Source: CAYMCQ01 sp964389025 (GTDB taxonomy: Bacteria > Verrucomicrobiota > Verrucomicrobiia > Limisphaerales > CAYMCQ01). From it: a DNA stretch of 25,000 nucleotides. The position numbers and the translations under genes are program-made. The notes under the pieces are model-generated. The model saw nothing but the letters and a program-made list of their open reading frames with translations, was not told where the DNA came from and ran no database searches. The stretch is from contig CAYMCQ010000063.1 in the NCBI GenBank assembly GCA_964389025.1, positions 1-25,000 of the forward strand. Reading direction: 5' to 3'. Positions 9,401 to 16,168 of this stretch are shown in pieces (the stretch's first letter is position 1; each line of letters begins with the position of its first letter).

Positions 9401-9938
9401 TTTTACCGAGCACATCGAGATTGAGTTCGGCATTTCTGCCAAGTCCAGAGAACGTCAGGTTACTGCTGCCGACATATCCCAAACCGACCGGCAACTGAGG
9501 ACCAAAAAACAGATAAAGTTTCGCGTGGAGTTGTTGACGCAGATACAACTTCACAACGAGCTTCTTGGCGCGGAGTTGAGCGATGAGCCGGCGCAATGCA
9601 CCTTCGTCTTTGCCCGTTGGCAAGCCGATGGTGAGTTGTTGGCGGAAATCGTGAAGAACCGCACGCTTGAGTCTGGCGATCTTCCCTTGATCCAGCACGG
9701 CGGGTTTTCCGCCGCCTAAAATATCACGCAGCTCATCCTGCGGCAGCCTTTGCATTCCAACAATCAACCGGCAGCAGTGTTCGTCGCCGCCGGAAAAAAC
9801 TTCGACTCCGTCATCCACCAACTGCCAGCCTCGGAGATTAAAATAGCCAACGCAGAAATCCGAACGTTCCGCAACTTTGAGTGACTGTTGCAGAGCGGGC
9901 AGCAAGTCTGACGTAATGTTGTCGAAGATCTTGGCCAT
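6441..9938 (-). CDS. PLD-domain / SNF2-family helicase fusion protein
   Basis: 1165 aa. Residues ~1-200 form a phospholipase-D-like nuclease domain with HAKLYLF (H138, K140) and GSSNLTFSGLGRNAEL (from 157). A superfamily-2 helicase follows: Walker A GDVVGLGKT (286-294), DESH box (358-361), SAT (389-391), then a C-terminal helicase domain with KVLIFSQF, LLATDVLSEGQNLQ and QRAGRVDRIGQ (848-858). An acidic linker (about 630-665, many Asp/Glu) separates the lobes. The protein should translocate on DNA using ATP; a single HKD half-site suggests a dimeric nuclease or a DNA-binding remnant. It is the first gene of the minus-strand cluster, 12 nt upstream of the methyltransferase. Class 1 DISARM has SNF2 (DrmD), PLD (DrmC) and methylase (DrmMI) components, but drmA and drmB are absent here. 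Confidence 0.9.
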   Translation of the reverse strand: MAKIFDNITSDLLPALQQSLKVAERSDFCVGYFNLRGWQLVDDGVEVFSGGDEHCCRLIVGMQRLPQDELRDILGGGKPAVLDQGKIARLKRAVLHDFRQQLTIGLPTGKDEGALRRLIAQLRAKKLVVKLYLRQQLHAKLYLFFGPQLPVGLGYVGSSNLTFSGLGRNAELNLDVLGKKEQGDVDEKSDVEKLADWFNDRWKDDWCLPINDELIQILEESWARSVPLPPYHIYVKMAWHLCSEAREGIREFRLPPMLEDELFDFQKKAVQIAAQKVHRRDGVILGDVVGLGKTLMATALARLFEDEGMDALIICPANLVEMWEDYRKRYGLRGQVMSVGKVQKQLPTLWRYRLVILDESHNQRNRESKRYQAIFQYIQRNDSKCILLSATPYNKTYLDLSNQLRLFLAEDKPLNVRPNRLLKDFSPDPTTAEVEFHRKHQSQSNTLAAFEHGNYPEDWRELMKLYMVRRTRSFIMKHYAETDPKTGRPALKWHDGSFKPFPEREPKTVKFTINDADPTDQYARLYSDAVVQAINDLNLPRYGLGLDIYRVKKPSPAPTKEEAKILDNLSRAGQRLKGFCRTNLFKRLESTGFAFLVSVERHALRNFIFLHAIEHNLPLPIGTQTADLLDPLVEDEDADDLAAQTEFDDDDSDDAATETSTGEDAVGIYRPMRTEPEFRQRAAEVYQSYSGQHKKRFKWISPHLFSKALPTNLLRDARILIKLLLESGDWDAARDAKLTELADLLVAKHPKAKVLIFSQFADSIRYLARNLKARGLTRLAGVTGNNAHPTAFAWQFSPVSNRKRDKISPKDELRVLLATDVLSEGQNLQDCAIIVNFDLPWAIIRLIQRAGRVDRIGQEAAKILAYTFLPADGVDRIIRLRGRLRQRLSENAEVVGTDEVFFEGDDGKPTLLDLYHEKAGILNGESDTEIDLVSYAYQIWKNAITADPSLEKSIPLLPNVVYSAKELRTPPAAIETKPAQESPPGVLVFTRTNDGNDYLSWLNSDAKPVTDSQFAILDAAACKPETPAAERAENHHDLVQQAVELSAQASKNPGGQLGSPRGARFRAYAALNDYLQRNKGTLFGQPAMEREIQDAMQDIYKFPLRSAASEILKSHFRLGAKEDAIAELILNLRREDQLCQVREETDTTPPPQLICSLGLRPPPAK

Positions 9939-10089
9939 TTTCAGGAGTCGATTGCCATAGCGTTGAGTTTTCCATTAGCCATGCAGATGGCGGGCATCGT
10001 AAGCGGCAGAAAGTTTTAGGCAATTGCAAACGCGGGACAGCCAGGCCGATTCCCTTGCGTCTTTTTACAAAATCATTACCCTCAAATTT

Positions 10090-11391
10090 ATGAACTCAAC
10101 TTCTGAAAACCTCACTTCACGCCGGGAATTTTTGAAAACGTCTTCCGCGCTCGCCGTCGGCGCGATTGCGGCACCGGCAATTTTGACGAACCAAACCCGC
10201 GCGGCTGAAAACAGCGGCACGCTGCGCATCGGCTTGATTGGCTGCGGCGGTCGCGGCACCGGCGCGGCAAAACAGGCGATGTCTGCGGACAAAAATGTCG
10301 CGCTCGTGGCGATGGGCGATGTGTTTGAAGATAATTTGCAAACGAGCCTCAAGTCGCTGAAAGAACAGTGTCCCGACAAGGTCAAAGTTGATCCTGAGCA
10401 TTGCTTCATCGGTCTGGACGCCTACCAGAAAGTGATTGACTCGGTGGACGTGGTTTTGCTGACCGCTCCGCCGGGGTTTCGCCCGGAGCATCTGCGGGCT
10501 GCGGTGGACGCGGGCAAACACATTTTCACGGAGAAGCCGATGGCGGTGGACGGGCCGGGTGTCCGTTCCGTTTTGGAATCGGCGGCAAAGGCGAAGAAAA
10601 AAAATCTTTCGCTCGTGTCGGGATTTTGCTGGCGTTACAGCCTCGGCGAGCGCGCGGTTTACCAGCAGATTCACGATGGCGGTGTTGGCGAGATTCAGAC
10701 GATTTACGCAACTTACAACGCCGGCCCGCTCAACAAATTCGACACGTGGACGCGCGACAAGTGCAAAAGCGAAATGGAGTTTCAACTGCGCCGCTGGTAT
10801 TACTATCCGTGGCTTTCGGGCGATCATCTAGTCGAGCAGGCTGTCCACAACGCGGACAAAATCATGTGGGCGATGAAGGACAAGCCGCCGGCGCGCGCGA
10901 TTGCGACGGGCGGCCAGCAAGTGCGAGTCGGCCCGGACATTTTCATTTACGACCACTTCGCCGTGGTTTACGAATGGGAAAATGGCGCGCGCGCGTTTCT
11001 GTTTTGCCGGCAGCAGGACAATTGTTCCGGCGGCGTGACGGACACGATTTACGGCACGAAGGGCGTCTGCAAAATTTTGCCGGGCAAGTCGCAGGAAATC
11101 AAAGGCGCGAAGAACTGGCGTTACGAAGGCGCGCGGCCGGACATGTATCAAGTCGAGCACGACGAACTGTTCGCCTCGATCCGCGCGGGCAAGCCTATGA
11201 ACGACGGTGTCTGGATGGCGGGCAGCACGATGCTGGCGATTCTCGGTCGCATGGCGGCCTACACCGGCCAGACGATTTCATGGGACGACGCGATGAATTC
11301 ACAGGAGAAACTTGGACCGGACAATCTGGATTGGAACAACGCGCCGAAGAATTTTTCAGTCGCAATGCCGGGGAGGACGAAGTTTGTTTGA
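10090..11391 (+). CDS. Tat-exported Gfo/Idh/MocA family oxidoreductase
   Basis: 433 aa from the ATG at 10090. This start places the Tat signal (SRREFLK, residues 10-16, then a hydrophobic run to ~33) at the N-terminus, so I prefer it to the in-frame ATG at 10024. The Rossmann NAD(P)-binding motif is IGLIGCGGRG (47-56) and the family EKP motif is at 148-150. The likely catalytic region is GDHLVEQAVHNADK near residue 250. Members oxidise or reduce sugars, inositols and related compounds; exported forms are abundant in Planctomycetes and Verrucomicrobia, sometimes with tightly bound cofactor. The substrate is unknown. The gene is divergent from the helicase; the 151-nt intergenic DNA (9939-10089) shows no convincing sigma-70 promoter. 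Confidence 0.9.
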   Translation: MNSTSENLTSRREFLKTSSALAVGAIAAPAILTNQTRAAENSGTLRIGLIGCGGRGTGAAKQAMSADKNVALVAMGDVFEDNLQTSLKSLKEQCPDKVKVDPEHCFIGLDAYQKVIDSVDVVLLTAPPGFRPEHLRAAVDAGKHIFTEKPMAVDGPGVRSVLESAAKAKKKNLSLVSGFCWRYSLGERAVYQQIHDGGVGEIQTIYATYNAGPLNKFDTWTRDKCKSEMEFQLRRWYYYPWLSGDHLVEQAVHNADKIMWAMKDKPPARAIATGGQQVRVGPDIFIYDHFAVVYEWENGARAFLFCRQQDNCSGGVTDTIYGTKGVCKILPGKSQEIKGAKNWRYEGARPDMYQVEHDELFASIRAGKPMNDGVWMAGSTMLAILGRMAAYTGQTISWDDAMNSQEKLGPDNLDWNNAPKNFSVAMPGRTKFV

Positions 11392-11449
11392 GAACGGCGG
11401 GGCCAGACTCCGCGAACCAGCTTTTCGGGACTTAAGCTGCAAGGGTTCA

Positions 11450-11489
11450 ATTGATTGCGCCGGAGATTTTTAACGAAGCCGCAATCAAT
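11450..11489. repeat. Inverted repeat downstream of the oxidoreductase gene
   Basis: Perfect 10-bp arms ATTGATTGCG (11450-11459) and CGCAATCAAT (11480-11489) around a 20-nt loop, 58 nt after the oxidoreductase stop. No T-run follows, so it is not a classical intrinsic terminator. The rest of 11392-11612 holds nothing else that I can support. Confidence 0.6.
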
Positions 11490-11612
11490 GCCGGAAAAAC
11501 CCCGTTCTCGTCCTTTGTCCTCGTTTTTTGTCCTGGCGAGGAATAGAACTGTGAAAAGAAATATGCAGAAACATTTGTTGCAGACCGGGCTATTGGGCGT
11601 ATCTTTCGGCCT

Positions 11613-11819
11613 ATGGACTGGCAACAGGCTGTTTCATTGACGATTGTCGCGCTGGCGGCAATCGCTTTTCTTTGGGCGAAATTTCGCCCGCGAAAATTTT
11701 CGCTGAAGCACGGCTCGCCTTGCGGCTGCGGTTCGGCGCACACTCCGAAGTCGCAAGGCTCGATTACTTTCCGCGCGCACAAAGGCGGGCGTCCCGAAAT
11801 CATCGTAAAAATGAAATGA
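11613..11819 (+). CDS. Small single-span membrane protein with Cys-rich cytoplasmic tail
   Basis: 68 aa. One hydrophobic segment (about residues 6-21, SLTIVALAAIAFLWAKF) is followed by a basic stretch and a CGCG cluster (SPCGCGSAH). The layout resembles FeoB-associated Cys-rich membrane proteins, which have an N-terminal helix followed by clustered cysteines, but no feo genes are near, so I do not transfer that name. The cysteines could bind metal. The tail ends in a basic, strand-like stretch (SITFRAHKGGRPEIIVKMK). Coding status rests on the coherent membrane-plus-Cys layout and its fit between neighbours. Confidence 0.6.
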   Translation: MDWQQAVSLTIVALAAIAFLWAKFRPRKFSLKHGSPCGCGSAHTPKSQGSITFRAHKGGRPEIIVKMK

Positions 11820-11827
11820 CGCCGGTC

Positions 11828-11854
11828 TTGCAAGAAACGATTCACTGATATAAT
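11828..11854 (+). promoter_or_regulatory. Putative sigma-70-type promoter of hsp20
   Basis: TTGCAA (11828-11833), a 15-nt spacer and a perfect TATAAT (11849-11854). Transcription would start about 11861, leaving a ~16-nt leader with no visible Shine-Dalgarno before the ATG at 11877. No CIRCE element (TTAGCACTC-N9-GAGTGCTAA) is present. Confidence 0.5.
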
Positions 11855-11876
11855 TTGCGGCCAATCCACGATTCAA

Positions 11877-12296
11877 ATGGCGATGTATAAAGTCAGTTCT
11901 GCTGTCCAGTATGTGAAACGAGCCTCGGTTGTTGGCGGCAGGGAACATTCTGGCAAGGCGCATTGGGTCCCGAACACGGACGTTTATGTGACGGACACCG
12001 GCATGGTGGTCAAAGTGGAACTGGCCGGGATGCGCAGCGAAGATTTGCAGATCACGGTGGAGGGAAACCGCCTTCGCATCAGCGGCCAGCGCAACGACGG
12101 TTGCCGCGCGCCAAAATGCACTTTCCTCGTGATGGAAATCAACTACGGCTCGTTTGAAAGCGTGCTGGAACTTCCCGCCGGTTACGATTTGAGCCTGGCA
12201 AAAGCGGCTTACTTGAACGGCTTTTTGCGGATTGACGTGCCGCTGGCAGTGCATCGGCCTGAACAAAAAATCGCCAAGGTCGCAATTTCGTCGTAG
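11877..12296 (+). CDS. Hsp20/alpha-crystallin small heat-shock protein
   Basis: 139 aa. The alpha-crystallin domain spans ~30-130: PNTDVYVTDTGMVVKVELAG, then LQITVEGNRLRISGQR, then the strand region FESVLELPAGYDL and FLRIDVPL. Small heat-shock proteins hold unfolding proteins as cytoplasmic oligomers without ATP. The N-terminal arm is short and the C-terminal tail (QKIAKVAISS) has an I-x-V-like motif of the type used for oligomer contacts. It lies directly upstream of lon in the same direction, which makes a proteostasis pair. An alternative start is the ATG at 11883. Confidence 0.9.
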   Translation: MAMYKVSSAVQYVKRASVVGGREHSGKAHWVPNTDVYVTDTGMVVKVELAGMRSEDLQITVEGNRLRISGQRNDGCRAPKCTFLVMEINYGSFESVLELPAGYDLSLAKAAYLNGFLRIDVPLAVHRPEQKIAKVAISS

Positions 12297-12325
12297 CGCC
12301 ATTTTCAATCCGCCGGTCGCGCTAC
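12293..12325. repeat. Inverted repeat at the 3' end of hsp20
   Basis: Arms GTAGCGC (12293-12299) and GCGCTAC (12319-12325), 7 bp each and perfect. The hsp20 stop codon (TAG, 12294-12296) lies inside the left arm. It belongs to the pattern of palindromes overlapping gene ends in this window. Confidence 0.55.
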
Positions 12326-12418
12326 TACAAGAGCCGAGAATCACCCTATGGAAAATATGGATGCCGGAGTTTTAATTTTTGACGGGCTGCGGCGTCTATA
12401 CTATCAGAAGTCGCGACA

Positions 12419-14809
12419 ATGAGCGCACCCGACACAGAATTCATCAGTATTCTGGGAGCGTCCTCCGGCAGTCCGGAGGTGGCGCAACGCATCTCCTCGC
12501 GCGCTCTGCCCGAACTCATGCCCATCCTCGGCCTCTCGGACATCGTGATTTTTCCGACGATGGTCGCGCCGTTGCTCGTCGAGACGGCGCAAAGCATCAA
12601 GCTGATAGACGACGTTGTTGGCGGCGACCGGCTTGTCGGCGTCGTGCTTCAAAAAAGGCCGGACGCGGAAAACCCTGCGCCGCAAGATTTGTTTGAAGTC
12701 GGCTGCGCGGCGCGCGTGCTCAAGATGCTGAAGTTTCCCGACAACACCGTTCGTGTGCTTGTCGAAGGACTCTGGCGGATCCGCATGAAGGAATACGAAA
12801 CGCAAACGCCCTATCTCAAGGCGCGCTTTGAAGTTTGGAAAGATGAAGTCGAAGATTCCGTCGAACTTTCCGCCCTCGCCCGCAACGCAAACCGGCTGTT
12901 TCAGGAAATCATCAAACTTTCGCCCGCGTTGTCCGAGCAGGTCAAAGTCGCGGCGCTGAACACCGAAGACCCCGGCCACCTCACCGATTTGATCGCGGTC
13001 AACCTCAATCTCAATCTCGACGAGCGCCAAAAACTTCTTGAAATCAATTCCGTCAAGGAGCGCCTGCAGAAGTTGCTGCCATTGCTGAACCGCGAGCATG
13101 AAGTCCTGACGCTTAGTTCCAAAATCCAGTCCGATGTCGCCACTTCGATTTCCAAATCGCAGCGTGATTTTTTTCTGCGCGAACAACTGCGCGCCATCCA
13201 GCGCGAGCTTGGCGAGTCCGAGCCGGGCACGGGCGAGCTTAAAACCCTTCGCGACCAGATTGACAAAACCGAGATGCCGCCGGAAGCCAAGAAGGTGGCG
13301 ATGCAGGAATTGGAGCGGCTTCAGCAAATGCCGCCCGCGATGGCTGAATACGGCGTCACGCGGAACTACCTCGACTGGATCATCAACCTGCCGTGGTCCA
13401 AGGAGACCGAGGACAAACTGGACCTGGCCGCGGCCAAAAAGATTTTGGACGACCAGCATTTCGGCCTCACCAAAATCAAAGACCGGCTGATCGAATTTCT
13501 CGCTGTCATCAAACTCAGGAAACAACTCAAAGGCCCGATCCTTTGTCTCGTCGGGCCGCCCGGCGTCGGCAAAACCTCCCTCGGCAAAAGCATGGCTGAC
13601 GCGCTTGGGAGAAAATTTGCCCGGATTTCGCTCGGTGGAATGCGCGACGAAGCGGAAATTCGCGGGCATCGCCGGACTTACGTCGGCGCGTTGCCGGGGC
13701 GAATCATCCAGACGTTGCGCCGCATCGAAAGCCGCAACCCGGTCATCCTGCTCGACGAATTGGACAAAGTCGGCGCGGATTTTCGCGGCGATCCCGCGTC
13801 AGCATTGCTTGAAGTCCTCGACCCGGCGCAGAACAACACGTTCACCGACCACTACCTTGATCTGCCGTTCGACTTGTCGCGCGTGCTGTTCATCACCACC
13901 GCGAACTGGCTTGACCCGGTTCATCCGGCGTTGCGCGACCGGCTTGAAGTCATCGAATTGCCGAGCTACACCGAGTCCGAGAAACTTGAGATCGCGAAAC
14001 ATCATCTCATCCCGCGTCAACTCGAAGAACACGGCCTCGCGCCCAAACAGGTGAAATTTCCCGACGCGACATTGCGCCACGTCATTCAGGATTACACGCG
14101 CGAAGCCGGCGTTCGCCAGTTGGAGCGCGATATCGCCTCGCTCATGCGCAAAGCTGCGCGCCGCATCGCGTCGAACCATCACGCGCCGCTCGTCACGATC
14201 ACATCCGACGAACTGGCTGATTTGCTTGGCACGCCGCGCGTCGTCTCCGAGATGAAAGAACGGATCAGCATGAACGGCATCGCGATGGGTCTGGCGTGGA
14301 CGCCCGTCGGCGGGGAAATTTTGTTCATCGAAGCCACGCGGATGCCGGGCAAGGGAAATTTGATCCTCACCGGCTCGCTTGGCGACGTGATGAAGGAAAG
14401 CGCGCAGACGGCGTTGAGTTTTTTACGGAGTCAGGCGAAAAAACTGAACATTGACATGGCGGATCACAGCAAGTTCGACATCCACATCCACGTTCCCGCC
14501 GGCGCGACGCCAAAGGACGGGCCGAGCGCGGGTGTGACGATTGTCGTGGCGCTGGCGTCGCTGCTGACGCAGCGGCTCGTGCGCTCGGAAATCGCGATGA
14601 CGGGAGAAATCAGTCTGCGCGGACGCGTGTTGCGCGTGGGCGGCGTGAAGGAAAAAGTTCTGGCGGCGCAACGATTTGGTTTGAAGCAGGTGATTTTGCC
14701 GGAAGGAAATCGCGGTGACTGGCTCGAAGTGCCCGCTGAAGTGCGCAAGAAACTGAAGCCGCATTTCGTGAAGCACATTTCCGAGCCGATTGGGATTGCG
14801 CTGCGATGA
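12419..14809 (+). CDS. lon: ATP-dependent protease Lon (LonA type)
   Basis: 796 aa, close to E. coli Lon (784). The N-terminal substrate-binding LAN domain (~30-230, LPILGLSDIVIFPTMVAPL-like) is followed by a coiled-coil stretch. The AAA+ module has Walker A GPPGVGKT (379-386) and Walker B VILLDELDK. The C-terminal protease domain carries the Ser-Lys dyad: S703 in PKDGPSAG and K746 in VGGVKEK. Their spacing of 43 residues equals that of E. coli S679/K722. Lon degrades misfolded and regulatory proteins in the cytoplasm. The start at 12419 is plausible but has no clear Shine-Dalgarno. A TATACT at 12397-12402 may be part of a promoter, but no well-spaced -35 is visible. Confidence 0.97.
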   Translation: MSAPDTEFISILGASSGSPEVAQRISSRALPELMPILGLSDIVIFPTMVAPLLVETAQSIKLIDDVVGGDRLVGVVLQKRPDAENPAPQDLFEVGCAARVLKMLKFPDNTVRVLVEGLWRIRMKEYETQTPYLKARFEVWKDEVEDSVELSALARNANRLFQEIIKLSPALSEQVKVAALNTEDPGHLTDLIAVNLNLNLDERQKLLEINSVKERLQKLLPLLNREHEVLTLSSKIQSDVATSISKSQRDFFLREQLRAIQRELGESEPGTGELKTLRDQIDKTEMPPEAKKVAMQELERLQQMPPAMAEYGVTRNYLDWIINLPWSKETEDKLDLAAAKKILDDQHFGLTKIKDRLIEFLAVIKLRKQLKGPILCLVGPPGVGKTSLGKSMADALGRKFARISLGGMRDEAEIRGHRRTYVGALPGRIIQTLRRIESRNPVILLDELDKVGADFRGDPASALLEVLDPAQNNTFTDHYLDLPFDLSRVLFITTANWLDPVHPALRDRLEVIELPSYTESEKLEIAKHHLIPRQLEEHGLAPKQVKFPDATLRHVIQDYTREAGVRQLERDIASLMRKAARRIASNHHAPLVTITSDELADLLGTPRVVSEMKERISMNGIAMGLAWTPVGGEILFIEATRMPGKGNLILTGSLGDVMKESAQTALSFLRSQAKKLNIDMADHSKFDIHIHVPAGATPKDGPSAGVTIVVALASLLTQRLVRSEIAMTGEISLRGRVLRVGGVKEKVLAAQRFGLKQVILPEGNRGDWLEVPAEVRKKLKPHFVKHISEPIGIALR

Positions 14810-14894
14810 ATCGGGAGAACATTGAACGTGAACTGCTCCGGTAGAAATAATTTGGTCGGGCGGCGGTTCAACTCCTTCGGTTTGACATCTCGTT

Positions 14895-14979
14895 TCCCCA
14901 CCCCCCGGCCCGCGCCCCAGGGGGGGGGGTGAATAGTATACCGCCTCACAAAATTTGGTGGGGCGGGTTTTGGCGGAGC
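14895..14979. repeat. GC-rich palindromic repeat next to the scaffold gap
   Basis: Contains CCCCACCCCCCGG, GCGCCCCA and a run of ten G (14920-14929), then an imperfect palindrome (CCGCCTCACAAA against TTTGGTGGGGCGG). It is interrupted by the N gap. It resembles the CCCTCACCC/GGGTGAGGG-type intergenic repeats just downstream. The homopolymers make base-level accuracy doubtful. Confidence 0.5.
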
Positions 14980-14989
14980 NNNNNNNNNN
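14980..14989. other. Assembly gap (10 N)
   Basis: Ten N bases join two sequence pieces inside repeat DNA. The real length is probably unknown. Any reading frame crossing it, and the distance between lon and the next gene, cannot be trusted. Confidence 0.99.
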
Positions 14990-15000
14990 GGAGCGCCCTT

Positions 15001-15154
15001 CCCCCTCACCCCGGCCCTCTCCCCTGGGGAGAGGGAGAATCGTATCCAGCCTCTCAAAATGTCGAGCGGCTGGATTTGCCGGACAACCTTCAGAAAAACC
15101 CTTGAGCAGCGGCTGCTGTTCCCTCTCCCCGAGGGAGAGGGTTAGGGTGAGGGG
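15001..15154. repeat. CCCTCACCC-type palindromic element, two hairpins in mirror arrangement
   Basis: The left hairpin (15015-15035) has 10-bp arms CCCTCTCCCC/GGGGAGAGGG with a 1-nt gap. The right hairpin (15121-15141) has 9-bp arms CCCTCTCCC/GGGAGAGGG. Outer words CCCTCACCCC (from ~15003) and GGGTGAGGGG (15145-15154) are reverse complements and bound the element, so the whole is a ~150-bp inverted structure with a unique centre. The 358-nt stretch 14810-15167 holds only this, the related repeat at 14895 and the gap. Confidence 0.75.
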
Positions 15155-15167
15155 AAACACGGCGATC

Positions 15168-15953
15168 TTGCACGTGTGCCACCGGCAATTTCTTCCAGCG
15201 TTCTGCGAGATTTTATTTTTCCTCGCACCGGCACTTGCGTGTTTTGGGCAATCTCAAATCCTCATCACCAATCTCGCGGAGCAACAAAAGCTGGGGCGGG
15301 AGTTCGTCCAGGAACTTTTGTCGCTGCGGCCGGAAGCGGATTCTTCTGCGCAAGGCGTCGTGAAGATTCGAGATGGTGGCGGCAAACAGCGGGAAATTCC
15401 AATTCGATTTCAAAGCGTTCTTACCGCGACAAATTGGCTGAGCATCTTTGAAAAATTTCCAGGCTCAAACGCGCCGGGACCCAACAAGCTCGTCATCGCC
15501 CATGACACGCCACAATCAAACCGATATGAACTGACGCTCTATATCGGCGGCGAGTCGGCAGCGCAGTGGACGAAACAAAAGTCAGAAGTCATCCTTAAAC
15601 TTCCCTTTGCGGGAGATTTTGGAGCAGCGGACTTGGGCTTGGAATTCCTGCACTGGCCGGAGCAGCGGATGATCAAAAAGGAAATGAGCCGCAGCCAGTT
15701 TTGCAAGGTCATCGAGAGCATCAATCCACAGCCCGCCACCAACGCTTACTCGAAAGTTGTTTCATGGATTCAACACGAGGGCGGAGGCATCGTCCACGCC
15801 GAGGCTTATGACGCGAACGGCAAATTGCTGAAAATTTTCGAGCCGAAAGAAATCGAAAAAGTCGGCGGCCAATGGCAGTTGCGCGAAATGGAAATGCGCA
15901 ACGTCCAAACCAAATCGCGCACGCGCATCGAGTTTGATTTGGAGACGAAGTAG
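15168..15953 (+). CDS. LolA-like outer-membrane lipoprotein-sorting family protein
   Basis: About 261 aa from TTG 15168; GTG 15174 is an equally possible start and neither has a good Shine-Dalgarno. The frame is open further upstream, but only through repeat DNA and the gap, so I exclude that part. A hydrophobic N-terminal segment (ILFFLAPALACFG) suggests export. The C-terminal half has the beta-rich pattern of the LolA-like family: VIAHDTPQSNRYEL, FLHWPEQRMIKKE, then HAEAYDANGKLLKIFEPKEI and the last strand MRNVQTKSRTRIEFDL. A periplasmic carrier for lipoproteins or lipids is inferred from the fold only. The 5' end abuts the palindromic element, so the native start may have been altered. Confidence 0.65.
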   Translation: MHVCHRQFLPAFCEILFFLAPALACFGQSQILITNLAEQQKLGREFVQELLSLRPEADSSAQGVVKIRDGGGKQREIPIRFQSVLTATNWLSIFEKFPGSNAPGPNKLVIAHDTPQSNRYELTLYIGGESAAQWTKQKSEVILKLPFAGDFGAADLGLEFLHWPEQRMIKKEMSRSQFCKVIESINPQPATNAYSKVVSWIQHEGGGIVHAEAYDANGKLLKIFEPKEIEKVGGQWQLREMEMRNVQTKSRTRIEFDLETK

Positions 15954-16090
15954 AAGCTCCAAATTCCAAGCTCCAACATCCAGAGAAATTCCAAGTTCCA
16001 AACTTCAAACTTCGTGTTGGCCGCGCGTTTGGTGTTTGGTTCTTGGTGCTTCTCTGGAGCTTGGATGTTGGAGCTTGGAATTTTTTGTTT
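15954..16090. repeat. TCCAAGCTCC word palindrome
   Basis: Starts right after the LolA-like stop. The arms share a perfect 21-bp inverted repeat at 15962-15982 and 16062-16082 (beginning AATTCCAAGCTCCAACATCC on the left). Each arm is built of near-tandem words (AAGCTCCAA, ATTCCAAG, CATCCAGAG). It could fold into a long hairpin and act as a terminator; the T-rich run TTTTTTGTTT follows the right arm. Confidence 0.8.
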
Positions 16091-16091
16091 A

Positions 16092-16115
16092 GAGCCTCGT
16101 TACCTCGTCTCCTGC
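16092..16115. repeat. Single arm of the GAGCCTCGTTACCTCG repeat
   Basis: GAGCCTCGTTACCTCG at 16092-16107 is identical to 4742-4757 inside the methyltransferase gene. Here no clear partner arm is present. It lies between the palindrome at 15954 and the TPR gene. Confidence 0.65.
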
Positions 16116-16168
16116 AATATTTTCCTTGCGCTCCATTCGTCGCAGCCAGACCTTGACTCAGGTTCTCC

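Noticed and set aside
8457..9719. Long plus-strand ORF (420 codons) opposite the helicase
   Set aside because: Antisense shadow of the SNF2 motifs; no domain or ribosome site.
1078..9938. Complete DISARM or BREX system
   Set aside because: drmA and drmB, or pglZ, brxC and brxL, are absent; only partial component similarity.
11455..11640. 61-codon plus-strand ORF before the small Cys-rich gene
   Set aside because: Basic, low-complexity, overlaps the better ORF at 11613 and has no ribosome site.
11820..12418. CIRCE/HrcA heat-shock operator near hsp20 or lon
   Set aside because: No TTAGCACTC/GAGTGCTAA pair is present.
12404..13669. Long minus-strand ORF (421 codons) opposite lon
   Set aside because: Antisense to well-conserved Lon sequence; composition is that of a shadow frame.
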